Assembly (NCBI RefSeq): GCF_051962475.1
Contig: NZ_JBQCCF010000020.1
Coordinates: forward strand, 1-64,000
Origin: Dyella_A sp051962475
GTDB lineage: Bacteria > Pseudomonadota > Gammaproteobacteria > Xanthomonadales > Rhodanobacteraceae
Length of the DNA stretch: 64,000 bases
Direction: 5' to 3'
Notes under the pieces: model-generated
Database searches by the model: none
Told to the model about the DNA's origin: nothing
What the model saw: the letters and a program-made list of their open reading frames with translations, nothing else
Position numbers and translations under genes: made by a program
Part shown: positions 1-8,525 of the stretch, piece after piece
Layout of the letters: each line of letters begins with the position of its first letter
Numbering within the stretch: the stretch's first letter is position 1

Positions 1-75
1 TTTTTTTTGCCCCCGTTGGGCCCCGCACGGGGGGTTGGCCTGTGTTTTTGGTGCCCCACCACCCCCTTTTCACGG

Positions 76-98
76 CCCGCTTGCGGGCTCCTACAGGA
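76..98 (-). repeat. REP-like element, copy 1
   Basis: The motif CCCGCTTGCGGGCTCCTACA contains a small self-complementary core (CCCGC/GCGGG) followed by CTCCTACA. It matches the inverse of the two better preserved copies at 237-263 and 293-319. Confidence 0.6.
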
Positions 99-236
99 GG
101 CGGCGGGTAGGGGGGCTCCTTAGCCCGGTCGCCTTGCAAGCTCAGCTTTCCTTCGTTCCTCCATCCCTCGGCGGAACGCATACCGCACAACAACGTCGTC
201 TGACGATACCCCGTAACTCGCGCCGTGCTCTCCCCC

Positions 237-263
237 TGTAGGAGCCCGCTCGCGGGCGATGCC
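237..263 (+). repeat. REP-like element, copy 2
   Basis: The motif TGTAGGAGCCCGCTCGCGGG followed by CGATG is a typical extragenic palindrome of gamma-proteobacteria. It lies in inverse orientation to the copy at 293-319 with about 30 bp between, which is the layout of a REP doublet (REPIN). Confidence 0.75.
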
Positions 264-292
264 TTTTGCTCTTGGGGCGCATCAGAGCCAGA

Positions 293-319
293 GCATCGCC
301 CGCTAGCGGGCTCCTACAA
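293..319 (-). repeat. REP-like element, copy 3
   Basis: This is the inverted partner of the copy at 237-263 (CATCGCCCGCTAGCGGGCTC, then CTACA). It lies just past the stop codon of the M1 aminopeptidase gene, so it may act as an mRNA 3' end structure. Confidence 0.75.
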
Positions 320-335
320 AGGGCGGCGGTGCAGA

Positions 336-2090
336 CTACTTCTTGGGCTTGGCCTCCGCCTGGGCCTTGGCCTTCTGCTGCTCCTCCATCCAGTGGCGGA
401 AGGCGTCGATGTGGGGCATGTCGCGCAGCACCTTCGAGTGCGGGTCGACGATCACCAGCGTGCCCGGCGCAGCGTGTACTTCACCGCGGCCGTCAGTCAT
501 CGGCAGCGTCTGCACGCTGTCGCCCACGCGTACCTCCAGCGGCATCGGGAAGGCCTCGTTGTGCTGGGTCACCCAGTGGAAGGCCAGCGTATCGCCGTGT
601 CGCTCGCGCACCAGTTGCGGCAGCTTCGCGTCGTACAGGTAGGCCTGGAAGAACCAGCCGTAATCCTTGCCGGTGACCCGCTTGACGATGTCGATGTAAT
701 CCTTGGTGGTGGCGTAGCGCGGCTGGAAATTGCCGGGCTTCGGGTCGGGGCGGCCATACACCAGCTCGCGGATACTCTGGAAGAACGCATCGTCGCCAAT
801 CAGCCCGCGCAGGGTGTGCAGCACCAGCGAGCCCTTGAAGTAGATGTCGTTGGCCGGGCCACGGTCGGCGTCGTACACCTCATGCTCGGCGTGCGGCTTG
901 CCCGAGACGATCGGGAAAGCGTTCTTCACGCTCAGCCGTTCGGTGTGGAGCATCGCGTAGTAGTCCATGTCGCCATTGAGGTACTGCGCGTACAGCGGCT
1001 GCATGTAGGTGCCGAATCCTTCGTGCAGCCACATGTCGTCCCAGTTCACGTTGGTGACCTGGTTGCCGAACCACTCGTGCGCAAACTCGTGTTGCAGCAG
1101 CCAGTCGTAGCCGTAGCCGTCCTTCGCGTAGTGGTTGCCGTACGCGTTGAGGGTCTGGTGCTCCATGCCCTTGTGCGGGGTTTCCACCACGCCCATCTTC
1201 TCGTCGCCGAACGGGTAGGGCCCGATCTCCTGCTCGAAGAAGTCGAGCATCGGCGTGAAGCTGGCAAACAGCTCCTTGGCCTGCGCCTCGTGTTCGGGCA
1301 GGTACCAGAACTCCATCGGGATAGTGTTGCCGTAGCGGCTGGCGTAGTTGCCCTTGAGCTCCTTGAACGGGCCCACGTTGATCGAGATGGCATAGGTGTC
1401 CGGACGCTTGATGCGCCAGTGCCAGGTACGCGTGGCGCCATGGTCCTCGACGCCCACCAGCACGCCGTTGCCCGGGGCGGCCAGATCCTTCGGCACGGTC
1501 ACCCAGGTGTCGACCAGGTCCGGCTTGCCGGTGGGCTGGTCGATGCACGGCCAGAACAGGTCGCAGCCTTCGCCCTCCACCGCGCTGGCCACCCAGGGCT
1601 TGCCGCCCGGCGTGGTGCTCCACACGAATCCGCCATCCCACGGCGCGTTCTTCGCCACGTGCGGCGTGCCGCCGTAACGGATACCCACGGTCACCGTCTC
1701 ACCCTTGGCCAGCGCATGCGGCAGCGCGATGCGCAGCCGGCCAGTCGGGTTGCTCCAGTTGCTGGGCGCCATCGGCTGGTCGCCCAGCGTGATCGAGGCA
1801 ATCGGCAGGTTGCGATCCAGGTCCAGCACCAGCACGTCGGTCGGCGCCGTGGCGGTAAAGGTCAGTCGCGCGTCGCCGCTCAGGCGCCGATGCGCAATGT
1901 CGAGCGTGAAGTGCAGCTCGGCGTGATCGAAATGCACCCGCGTCTGCTCCACCGGCATCGGCCCGCCGGAGCTCAGCGTCTGTGGGGTGAGCGCAGGTTG
2001 CTGGATCGCGGGCGACCCGGCGGCGGTGCTGGCACAGGCAACGAGGCCGAGCGCTACGCCGAGCGCCAGCGTGGACAAGCGTGGATGCAT
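336..2090 (-). CDS. M1 family zinc aminopeptidase, lipoprotein
   Basis: A 584-residue gluzincin peptidase that should remove N-terminal residues from peptides in the cell envelope. The zinc site is visible as HEFAHEW (H334, E335, H338) with the third ligand E357 in WLHEGFG. A GMEHQT motif stands where classic M1 enzymes have GAMEN. The first 20 residues form a signal peptide ending in the lipobox LVAC, so export and lipidation are likely. The start was chosen because AGGAG lies just before this ATG; an upstream in-frame ATG would bury the signal peptide. Family assignment is firm; the substrate is unknown. Confidence 0.93.
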   Translation of the reverse strand: MHPRLSTLALGVALGLVACASTAAGSPAIQQPALTPQTLSSGGPMPVEQTRVHFDHAELHFTLDIAHRRLSGDARLTFTATAPTDVLVLDLDRNLPIASITLGDQPMAPSNWSNPTGRLRIALPHALAKGETVTVGIRYGGTPHVAKNAPWDGGFVWSTTPGGKPWVASAVEGEGCDLFWPCIDQPTGKPDLVDTWVTVPKDLAAPGNGVLVGVEDHGATRTWHWRIKRPDTYAISINVGPFKELKGNYASRYGNTIPMEFWYLPEHEAQAKELFASFTPMLDFFEQEIGPYPFGDEKMGVVETPHKGMEHQTLNAYGNHYAKDGYGYDWLLQHEFAHEWFGNQVTNVNWDDMWLHEGFGTYMQPLYAQYLNGDMDYYAMLHTERLSVKNAFPIVSGKPHAEHEVYDADRGPANDIYFKGSLVLHTLRGLIGDDAFFQSIRELVYGRPDPKPGNFQPRYATTKDYIDIVKRVTGKDYGWFFQAYLYDAKLPQLVRERHGDTLAFHWVTQHNEAFPMPLEVRVGDSVQTLPMTDGRGEVHAAPGTLVIVDPHSKVLRDMPHIDAFRHWMEEQQKAKAQAEAKPKK

Positions 2091-2192
2091 GGGAGCTCCT
2101 TGGTGTTTCCAATCGGGCAGCATGCCGCGTGGGCGATCGGCGCGACTAGGCCGGAAGTCACGTTTGATTTCAGCGCGTCGGAGACAGGTGGC

Positions 2193-4043
2193 TCAGTGGC
2201 CGTAGCCCAGGCGGTCGATCATGGGCTGCAGCAAAGGCAGCACCGGTTCGAACTGCTCGCGGTAGCCATGCCAGCGATTGACTGCCCGGGTGCTGATGCC
2301 CTGGGTGACCTGGGCATAGCTTGGCGTGCTGATGAAGCGCTTGCTGCGTGCATGGTCGGCGAACCGCGCCATGGGTGAGGCGTCGGCGACGTCGAGGAAC
2401 GCCGCCAGGCGAGCGAGGTGCTCGCTCGGACGCTCCACTACGGACTCGTAACGCCACTCGATCACCTGCGGCGCAAAGACTTCCACCTGCCGAAACCACT
2501 GCTCGAAAGCCGCGACGTATCCGCGCGCGAGCCGCGGCAGGGACGAGCACAACACCATGAAGGCCGGCGAGCGGAACGACTGCATGGCGCAGCTGAGCAG
2601 CACGTCGCAGGGGTGGCGCAGGCACAGGACGATACGCGCCTGCGGGAACAGCCGCATGATCATCGGCAGGCACAGCATGTTGAGCGGATTCTTGTCGACC
2701 AGCCGGCGTTGTCCGAGATCCGGAAGCACGCGCCCGACCATGCGGTAATAGCTTGCCCGCAGTTGTTCCACCTCGGTCGCCGTCAGGTTCGCCAGGTCCG
2801 CAGGGTAGCGCTGGCCGACCTGCTCCATGCGCTCGGTCAGCTCGTGAATGAAGGCGCGCTCATCCATGGAGCGAAACGCCGGATGGGCATCGAGCATCTG
2901 CTCCAGCAGCGTGGTACCCGAGCGAGGGAAGCCCACCACGAACACCGGACTCTCCCGGCTGGCGGGGGCGACCAGCGGCCGCCAGCGGGCGTACGCATCG
3001 CGGTCCACCTCCACCATCTGCAGCGGCTGACTGTCCGGCGCCAGCAGTTCGGGCACCACCTCGCGGGCGATCTCCAGTTGCGCGGCGTGGGCCGTGTTCA
3101 AGGCCTGCCATGCGTCGGCGTGCAGCCCCTGCCGATCGTATGCAGTCGCCAAGCCGAAGCCGGCGCTGGCACGAGCCTCGGCGTCGACCTGCAGCGCGAG
3201 CACGCGCTGGTATAGCGCCGCGGCATCGGCCCAGGCCCCGGCGCGCACCGCCAGTGCGGCGTGCGCGCGCCAGCCGTCCGCGCGTGCCTGGCTGGCATCC
3301 GCTGGCAGCGCATCCAGTGTCGCCAGTGGCGCCTGCTCCAGTGCCTGCCGCGCCGGTTCCAGTGCGTTGCTTCGCTCGTACAGCAGGGCCCGCTGCGCGG
3401 CGATGCGCAGCCGCAGAAGGTCGCCCTGCGGCGGGCCCGGCAACTGCGCCCGTGCCAGCGTGCGCAGGGCCGCCTCCAGGTCGCCCTGGGTCGACAGCAT
3501 GGCGGCCAGGATCAGTGCCTGCTCTGCCGGTTGGGCGGGCCAGTCGGCCGCCCCGGCAAGCATCGCTTCCTGGCAGGTGTTGTCTGCGCAGACGTAACAC
3601 GCGTACGCAGCCTGCAGGCGCGCTTCGACGAAGTCCGGCGAGCGGTCCACGGCGTCGAGCAGAGTCTCGCGCGCGAGCAGCCAACAATGCTGCTGGATGT
3701 AGAGCAGGCCCAGGTTGTAGAGCACGTCGGCATCGTCGGGAGCGAGCGAGCGAGCCTTAGACAGCGCCCGTTCGGCGGCATCCGTATCGCCGCTCAGCCG
3801 ACAGGCGACACCCAGGTTGTTCCAGTAGGCGGAAACTTCCGGCCGTCGCTGCGCCAGCTGGCGAAACGTGATTGCGGCTTCGTCGTAGCGGCCGGTGGCC
3901 TGCTCGGCCAGTCCGCGCCATACCTGGATACCCTCGTCGACCTGGTCACCGGCTTGGGCAGCCAGCGCGATGACACGCTCCATGTCGCCGGCGTTGTAGG
4001 CGCTGGCCATGGCGCTGGCGAGGTGGGCGGCGGGATCCGGCAT
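2193..4043 (-). CDS. TPR-repeat sulfotransferase
   Basis: About 616 residues. The N-terminal half is a series of tetratricopeptide repeats (for example around DADVLYNLGLLYIQ). The C-terminal half is a sulfotransferase domain whose PAPS phosphosulfate loop reads FPRSGTT near residue 372, followed by further family-like segments (VDKNPLNMLCLPMI, CLRHPCDVLLS). It should transfer sulfate from PAPS to an unknown acceptor, perhaps a peptide or glycan presented by the TPRs. It lies downstream of a TonB receptor and an aspartyl hydroxylase on the same strand. The start has only a weak GAGA site; a start 30 bp upstream is possible. Confidence 0.88.
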   Translation of the reverse strand: MPDPAAHLASAMASAYNAGDMERVIALAAQAGDQVDEGIQVWRGLAEQATGRYDEAAITFRQLAQRRPEVSAYWNNLGVACRLSGDTDAAERALSKARSLAPDDADVLYNLGLLYIQQHCWLLARETLLDAVDRSPDFVEARLQAAYACYVCADNTCQEAMLAGAADWPAQPAEQALILAAMLSTQGDLEAALRTLARAQLPGPPQGDLLRLRIAAQRALLYERSNALEPARQALEQAPLATLDALPADASQARADGWRAHAALAVRAGAWADAAALYQRVLALQVDAEARASAGFGLATAYDRQGLHADAWQALNTAHAAQLEIAREVVPELLAPDSQPLQMVEVDRDAYARWRPLVAPASRESPVFVVGFPRSGTTLLEQMLDAHPAFRSMDERAFIHELTERMEQVGQRYPADLANLTATEVEQLRASYYRMVGRVLPDLGQRRLVDKNPLNMLCLPMIMRLFPQARIVLCLRHPCDVLLSCAMQSFRSPAFMVLCSSLPRLARGYVAAFEQWFRQVEVFAPQVIEWRYESVVERPSEHLARLAAFLDVADASPMARFADHARSKRFISTPSYAQVTQGISTRAVNRWHGYREQFEPVLPLLQPMIDRLGYGH

Positions 4044-4079
4044 GCGTCTCTCACTCGAAGTCGGCACCCGCATTATGCA

Positions 4080-4110
4080 AGAGGGGCCGCGGGTGACCCA
4101 CGGCCCCTCT
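4080..4110 (-). terminator. Hairpin downstream of TonB receptor
   Basis: A 10-bp perfect stem (AGAGGGGCCG with CGGCCCCTCT) lies 45 bp beyond the TonB receptor stop codon and before the sulfotransferase start. There is no real U-tract, so it may be a weak terminator or an mRNA-stabilising structure. Confidence 0.4.
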
Positions 4111-4154
4111 GGATGCCATCAAGGCCCTGCGGCCTTTGCCGGCGTGCTACGCCA

Positions 4155-7034
4155 TCAGAACTTCACCGTCGCGCGAGCCCAGTAATAACGGCCGAGAACG
4201 TCATAGGTGGCGGTGTCCACGTTGTAGTTGGAGCCGTTCTGATAAAGCAGCGGCGGTTGCTTGTCGAAGATGTTGTCCACGCCGACGTCGAAGCGGGTGT
4301 GGATCGACGGCACCGCATAGCCCAGCTGGATCGAGTGATAGATCACCGAAGCCACTGGGATGTTCACGCCGGTGATCGCGGCGTCGGCATTGAGGGCGGT
4401 CAGGCGATGGATGTAGCGCGACTGCCACTGGGCGTTCCAGTTGCCCTTGTCCCAATTGAGCGTGGCCGTACCGCGCCAGCGCGCGATGTTGCCGAACTGC
4501 GGGGTAAAGGTGCCGGCGTAGTTGATCGTCTTGGCTCCCACCTGACCGGGGGTGGCGTTGACGTTGTACGTAGAGGTGTAGCTGGTGTTCAGTGCCGCCC
4601 GGAAGTTGCCGGGGTCCATGCTGCCCACGTTGAAGTGCGGCAGCTTGTAGCGCAGCGTGTAGTCGATGCCGCTGGTGCTCAGGTTGCCCAGGTTCACCAC
4701 CGGGGTGTTGATCAGGAACACCTGGCCGGGCTGCTTGCTGGTGTTGTCCTCGCGATGGATGAACGAGCAGTACGGGCTGGCGGCATTGTTGAAGCACGAG
4801 CTGACCACCGTGTCGGCCTGGATCGCGGTGAGCGTGTCCGACAGATAGATGTGCCAGAAGTCCAAACTGGTGGACACGCCCGGCAGCCAGTCGGGGTCGT
4901 ACACCAGGCCGAAGTCGATCGACTTGCCCTTTTCCGGCTTCAGCGTGGCGCCCACCGTGGCGGCGCCGGAATAGAACGTGTTGACCTGTGCCGGCGAGTT
5001 GCCGGCCCAGTTCACCGGCACGTACTGGCAGGCCACCGGATGCGCCGCCAGGTCGGCTGCGCTCAACCCCACGCAAGGATCGTTGAGGTTCGGCTGCACC
5101 AGCGTGCGGCCGTCGTAGAGCTCGTTGAGGTTCGGCGCCCGGAATACCTGGGACACCGTGCCGCGTACCAGCAGGTCGTCGGACGGTCGCCACTCGATCG
5201 CCACCTTGCCGTTGGTGGTGGTGCCCGTGGTGCTGTAGTTGGAACTGCGCACACCCAGGTCGATGTTCAGCGAACGCACCCACGGCTTGTCCGCCAGCAG
5301 CGGGATCAGCGTCTCGGCGAAAACCTCCTTGACGTTGAAGCTGCCGCGCCCGGGCGAGCCGCAGGCTTCCTGCAGGATCTGGCAGGTGGTGGTGACCGGG
5401 TCGAGCACCGCGAAGTCGCTCACGGTGTAGTTCATGAACTGCTTGCGATACAGCGCGCCGACCGACAGCTGCATCGTGCCGGCAGGCAGGTCCCACAGGT
5501 CGCCGCTGGCGTCCACCTGGGCCTGCTTGGTCGACTGGGTGAACACGTAGATCGGTGTCTTCACGCCCGCGCTCAACAGCGAGCCCACGCTCGGGTCTGC
5601 CTGGTTGAAGATGTTCGCGCCACCGTCGACGGCAGCCTGCAGCGCGGGGATATCCACCTCGTTGGTGTCACGCTGGTCGCGTTTGGTGTGGCTGTAGTTC
5701 ACCGAGGCATCCCAGATCCAGCTGCTGCTCTCGCCGAAGTTGCCGCGCAAGCCCGCGTTCACCTGCCCGGTATTGGTGGTGTAGCTGTGCACGCGCGTAC
5801 CGGCACCGGTCAGGCGGGTCTGGAAGTTGTAGCCGCTGTTCGGGTCGCCGTTCACCGGGTTCTGGCTGAAGGTGATGCCGAACGGGTTGATCGGATTGCT
5901 GGCGGAAATGATCAGGCCGTCGCCGGTGCCCACCGGCGACGGCGCATCCTGTCCGCTGGACACCGTGTGGTTGTAGAACGCATCGACGAACGCGGTGACG
6001 TTGTCGGTGATGTTGAAGCTGCCCAGCACGAAGCCGTTGGTGCGCTTCTGCGCGGTCTGGATGTAGTTGAGCGCCGCGTAGTTGTAGGTATCGGAGGCGA
6101 GACGGCAGCGGTAATCGCCCAGTGCCGAGCCATCGCCCGACGCCAGGGTCACCTGAGCGGTGCCGGACGAGTTGACGGCGCAGCCGTACTGGGCGGCGAC
6201 CGAGGCCGGCACCTGGATGCGGCCGGTCGGGATCGAGCTGGAGCCAGCCGCCACCACGGCGCCGCTGGACAGGTACAGCTGCTGGCGGGAGAACTTGCGC
6301 CGCGCGGCCAGGGTCTCGTCGTACTTGTTGTAGTCCAGGCCGGCGGCGATGCTGTAGCCGTCGCCGGTGGTGCCTGCGGTGAGGTTGAAGCCGTGGCGCT
6401 TGGCGTCGCCATGGCTGGAGATGCCGTCATTGAGGCTGAACTGCGCCCCCTTGTAGTTCTTGCGCAGGATGAAGTTCACCACGCCGCCGATCGCGTCCGA
6501 GCCATACACCGTCGACGCGCCTTCGGCCAGCACGTCCACCCGCTCGATCATGTCCGGCGGAATCAGGTTGATGTCCGGGTTGGACATGCGCTGGCCGTCC
6601 ACCAGCACCAGTGTGCGATTGATCCCCAGGCCGCGCAGCGAAACACGCGAAGCGCCATCGCCGGCCTCGAGCAACGGGCTGGCCACGCCGCCGCCGTTGC
6701 TGTTGTTCTGTGGGTTGGTGGCATTGCCCGAAATGCTGGGCAACTGCTGCAGCACGTCGCCAAGCACGGGCTTGCCCGAATTGGTGAGGGTCGAGCGATC
6801 CAGCGTCACGACCGGACTGGCCGTTTCCACATCGACGCGCTTGATCAGCGAGCCGGTCACCACCACCGATTGCAGGGTCTTCGCGTCCTTCTTGGACGGC
6901 GGCGCCGTCTGGTCCGTGGACTGCGGATTGTCAGGCGTGGTGGCTTGCGCCTGCGCCGCTCCGGCCACCGAGAAAATCCCCGCGCACAACGCCGTACGCA
7001 CTGCCAACGACAAGCGATTCAAGTCGTGTTTCAT
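4155..7034 (-). CDS. TonB-dependent outer-membrane receptor
   Basis: A 959-residue TonB-dependent transporter. It has a signal peptide (about residues 1-30, ending AQAQA), a plug domain (SVVVTGSLIKR, LVLVDGQRMSN, AEGASTVYGSDAIGGVVNFIL), and a long beta-barrel ending in an aromatic/Phe C-terminus (ATVKF). The ATG is preceded by GGGGAGAG. There is no N-terminal signalling (STN) domain, so it probably does not control a FecR/FecI pair. The ligand is unknown. The neighbouring beta-hydroxylase and sulfotransferase suggest a peptide or siderophore-like ligand, but that is inference. Confidence 0.93.
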   Translation of the reverse strand: MKHDLNRLSLAVRTALCAGIFSVAGAAQAQATTPDNPQSTDQTAPPSKKDAKTLQSVVVTGSLIKRVDVETASPVVTLDRSTLTNSGKPVLGDVLQQLPSISGNATNPQNNSNGGGVASPLLEAGDGASRVSLRGLGINRTLVLVDGQRMSNPDINLIPPDMIERVDVLAEGASTVYGSDAIGGVVNFILRKNYKGAQFSLNDGISSHGDAKRHGFNLTAGTTGDGYSIAAGLDYNKYDETLAARRKFSRQQLYLSSGAVVAAGSSSIPTGRIQVPASVAAQYGCAVNSSGTAQVTLASGDGSALGDYRCRLASDTYNYAALNYIQTAQKRTNGFVLGSFNITDNVTAFVDAFYNHTVSSGQDAPSPVGTGDGLIISASNPINPFGITFSQNPVNGDPNSGYNFQTRLTGAGTRVHSYTTNTGQVNAGLRGNFGESSSWIWDASVNYSHTKRDQRDTNEVDIPALQAAVDGGANIFNQADPSVGSLLSAGVKTPIYVFTQSTKQAQVDASGDLWDLPAGTMQLSVGALYRKQFMNYTVSDFAVLDPVTTTCQILQEACGSPGRGSFNVKEVFAETLIPLLADKPWVRSLNIDLGVRSSNYSTTGTTTNGKVAIEWRPSDDLLVRGTVSQVFRAPNLNELYDGRTLVQPNLNDPCVGLSAADLAAHPVACQYVPVNWAGNSPAQVNTFYSGAATVGATLKPEKGKSIDFGLVYDPDWLPGVSTSLDFWHIYLSDTLTAIQADTVVSSCFNNAASPYCSFIHREDNTSKQPGQVFLINTPVVNLGNLSTSGIDYTLRYKLPHFNVGSMDPGNFRAALNTSYTSTYNVNATPGQVGAKTINYAGTFTPQFGNIARWRGTATLNWDKGNWNAQWQSRYIHRLTALNADAAITGVNIPVASVIYHSIQLGYAVPSIHTRFDVGVDNIFDKQPPLLYQNGSNYNVDTATYDVLGRYYWARATVKF

Positions 7035-7154
7035 ATGCTCTCCCCGGTGAAGTGGATTCCCCTCCAACTCCCGCTTTTTCAAGCGTCTCGAGTATGCCAG
7101 CAAGGGCAGATCGGCCAGCAAGTGCCGGGGCGCAGCGACGGGACCTACGTCGCG

Positions 7155-8477
7155 CTACAAGCCTGAGCGGTTGAAGTCGCCGATAGCCGCGACCAGGTCG
7201 GTCACTGCCAGCCGCTCCACCTCGGTCAGGTCGGGGTTCCAGCTGTCCAGGATCAGCACCACCCGGGTCTGTGCGCTGTGGTTCCACGCTTCGTGCTCGA
7301 AGGTATCGTCGAACGTGACGCAGCGGCCTTCTTCCCACACATGGGTCTGGCCGCCCACGCGCAAGGCGCAATCCGGCGGCACGATCAGCGGGAGATGCGT
7401 GACCAGCCGCGTATTGGTGACCCCGCGGTGCGGCAGGATGTGGGTGCCGGGGCGCAGCACCGAGTAGAGCGTTTCCGGCGCGTGGTCGCGAATGCGCACC
7501 AGCGGCAGTGTGTCGAGCAATGCGCTGGTGTGCGGGCAGCGCGCGCAGTTAGCGTCGTAGCGCTCGCCGTGGCGGTAGAAAAAGAATGCGTCCCAGGCGG
7601 CCGCCTCCGCGCCGGTCGCCCCGAGCAGGTTGGCCGCCATCGCCTCGGCCGACGGTGCCCCCAGAAACGGCACCAGCGGGTCGTCCGCGCTCGCCAGCAC
7701 CGCGAGCAGTTCCCCACGTATCGTCTCCACCGCCTGCTCCAGCCGCGCATGCTCGGAAAAGCGCTCGCGCGGATAGAACGGCTGGCTCGGCACACCCGGG
7801 AAGTACAGAAACAGGGGGCGCTGCCGCGGATCGGGTAGAGGCGCAGGCAGCTCGTGCAGATAGATCGCCAAACATTGGTCGACTCGGGCCAGTTCCGTGC
7901 GCCCGTAGCGCTGGCGCAGCGGCTCGATGACGGCGTCGAACAGTTCGCGGCGCGTGGCGGCGACATACCGCGTGGCGTGCTTCACGGCATCGCGCAGCCC
8001 TGGCGCGGTGGTGTCGTCGCTGAGCCAGCGGCCCTGTGCCTGGGCAGCGTTGATCGCGCCGAGGTAGGTCATGGCGGCCTGGCGCCGTAGCCCCTGCTGC
8101 TCGAACACCACGCCGAGGCGCAGCTGCGCGACGAACAAGCCCGGTGCCAGCCCAAGGGCCGCCTGCAAGCTGTCCGCAGCACCTGCCAGATCACCGGCCT
8201 GCACCTGCGCCGCGCCCAGCTGATGCAGCACTGCTGCATCGTGCGGATGCGCCTGCAGCGCAGTGCGCAGTCGCGCGATCGCCCGCGTTGCATCGCCGCT
8301 CTCGAGCTCGCGCGAGGCCAGAAACTGCAGCGCTTCGGCGTCGGTGGGGAGCTGCTCGAGCAGACGCGCAAACGCCTGCTCGGCCAGCGCGAGGTCGCCG
8401 CGCTGCAACGCCGCCTGCGCCTGCGCGCGGCAGTCGGCGGTGGCGGTCTGCGGCCGGTGGTCCATCGGCGTCGTCAT
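7155..8477 (-). CDS. TPR-containing aspartyl/asparaginyl beta-hydroxylase
   Basis: 440 residues. The N-terminal 160 residues form TPR helices (LALAEQAFARLLEQLPTDAE). The C-terminal domain is an Asp/Asn beta-hydroxylase, a 2-oxoglutarate/Fe(II) double-stranded helix enzyme. Metal- and cosubstrate-binding segments are visible as HRGVTNTRLVTHLPL and FDDTFEHEAWN. It should hydroxylate aspartate or asparagine side chains of a protein or peptide. The gene precedes the TonB receptor with a 120-bp gap on the same strand. The ATG lacks a clear ribosome-binding site, and a second ATG four codons in is equally possible. Confidence 0.88.
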   Translation of the reverse strand: MTTPMDHRPQTATADCRAQAQAALQRGDLALAEQAFARLLEQLPTDAEALQFLASRELESGDATRAIARLRTALQAHPHDAAVLHQLGAAQVQAGDLAGAADSLQAALGLAPGLFVAQLRLGVVFEQQGLRRQAAMTYLGAINAAQAQGRWLSDDTTAPGLRDAVKHATRYVAATRRELFDAVIEPLRQRYGRTELARVDQCLAIYLHELPAPLPDPRQRPLFLYFPGVPSQPFYPRERFSEHARLEQAVETIRGELLAVLASADDPLVPFLGAPSAEAMAANLLGATGAEAAAWDAFFFYRHGERYDANCARCPHTSALLDTLPLVRIRDHAPETLYSVLRPGTHILPHRGVTNTRLVTHLPLIVPPDCALRVGGQTHVWEEGRCVTFDDTFEHEAWNHSAQTRVVLILDSWNPDLTEVERLAVTDLVAAIGDFNRSGL

Positions 8478-8525
8478 GGGCGCAGCGTACCCGACCGGTA
8501 AGCCCGCGCTAATGGCCGAGGGAGA

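Larger units (their letters stand above)
1..335. other. Intergenic region with REP-like hairpins
   Basis: No credible gene is seen. The stretch starts with eight Ts, which could be the tail of a terminator belonging to a gene outside the window. It then carries three copies of a short palindromic element, annotated separately, that sit downstream of the M1 aminopeptidase gene. Confidence 0.6.

Noticed and set aside
3261..7166. 1,301-codon open frame on the plus strand
   Set aside because: It lies antisense to the sulfotransferase and TonB receptor. Its translation is His/Val/Gly-rich low-quality sequence with no domain, an artefact of high GC third positions in the real genes.
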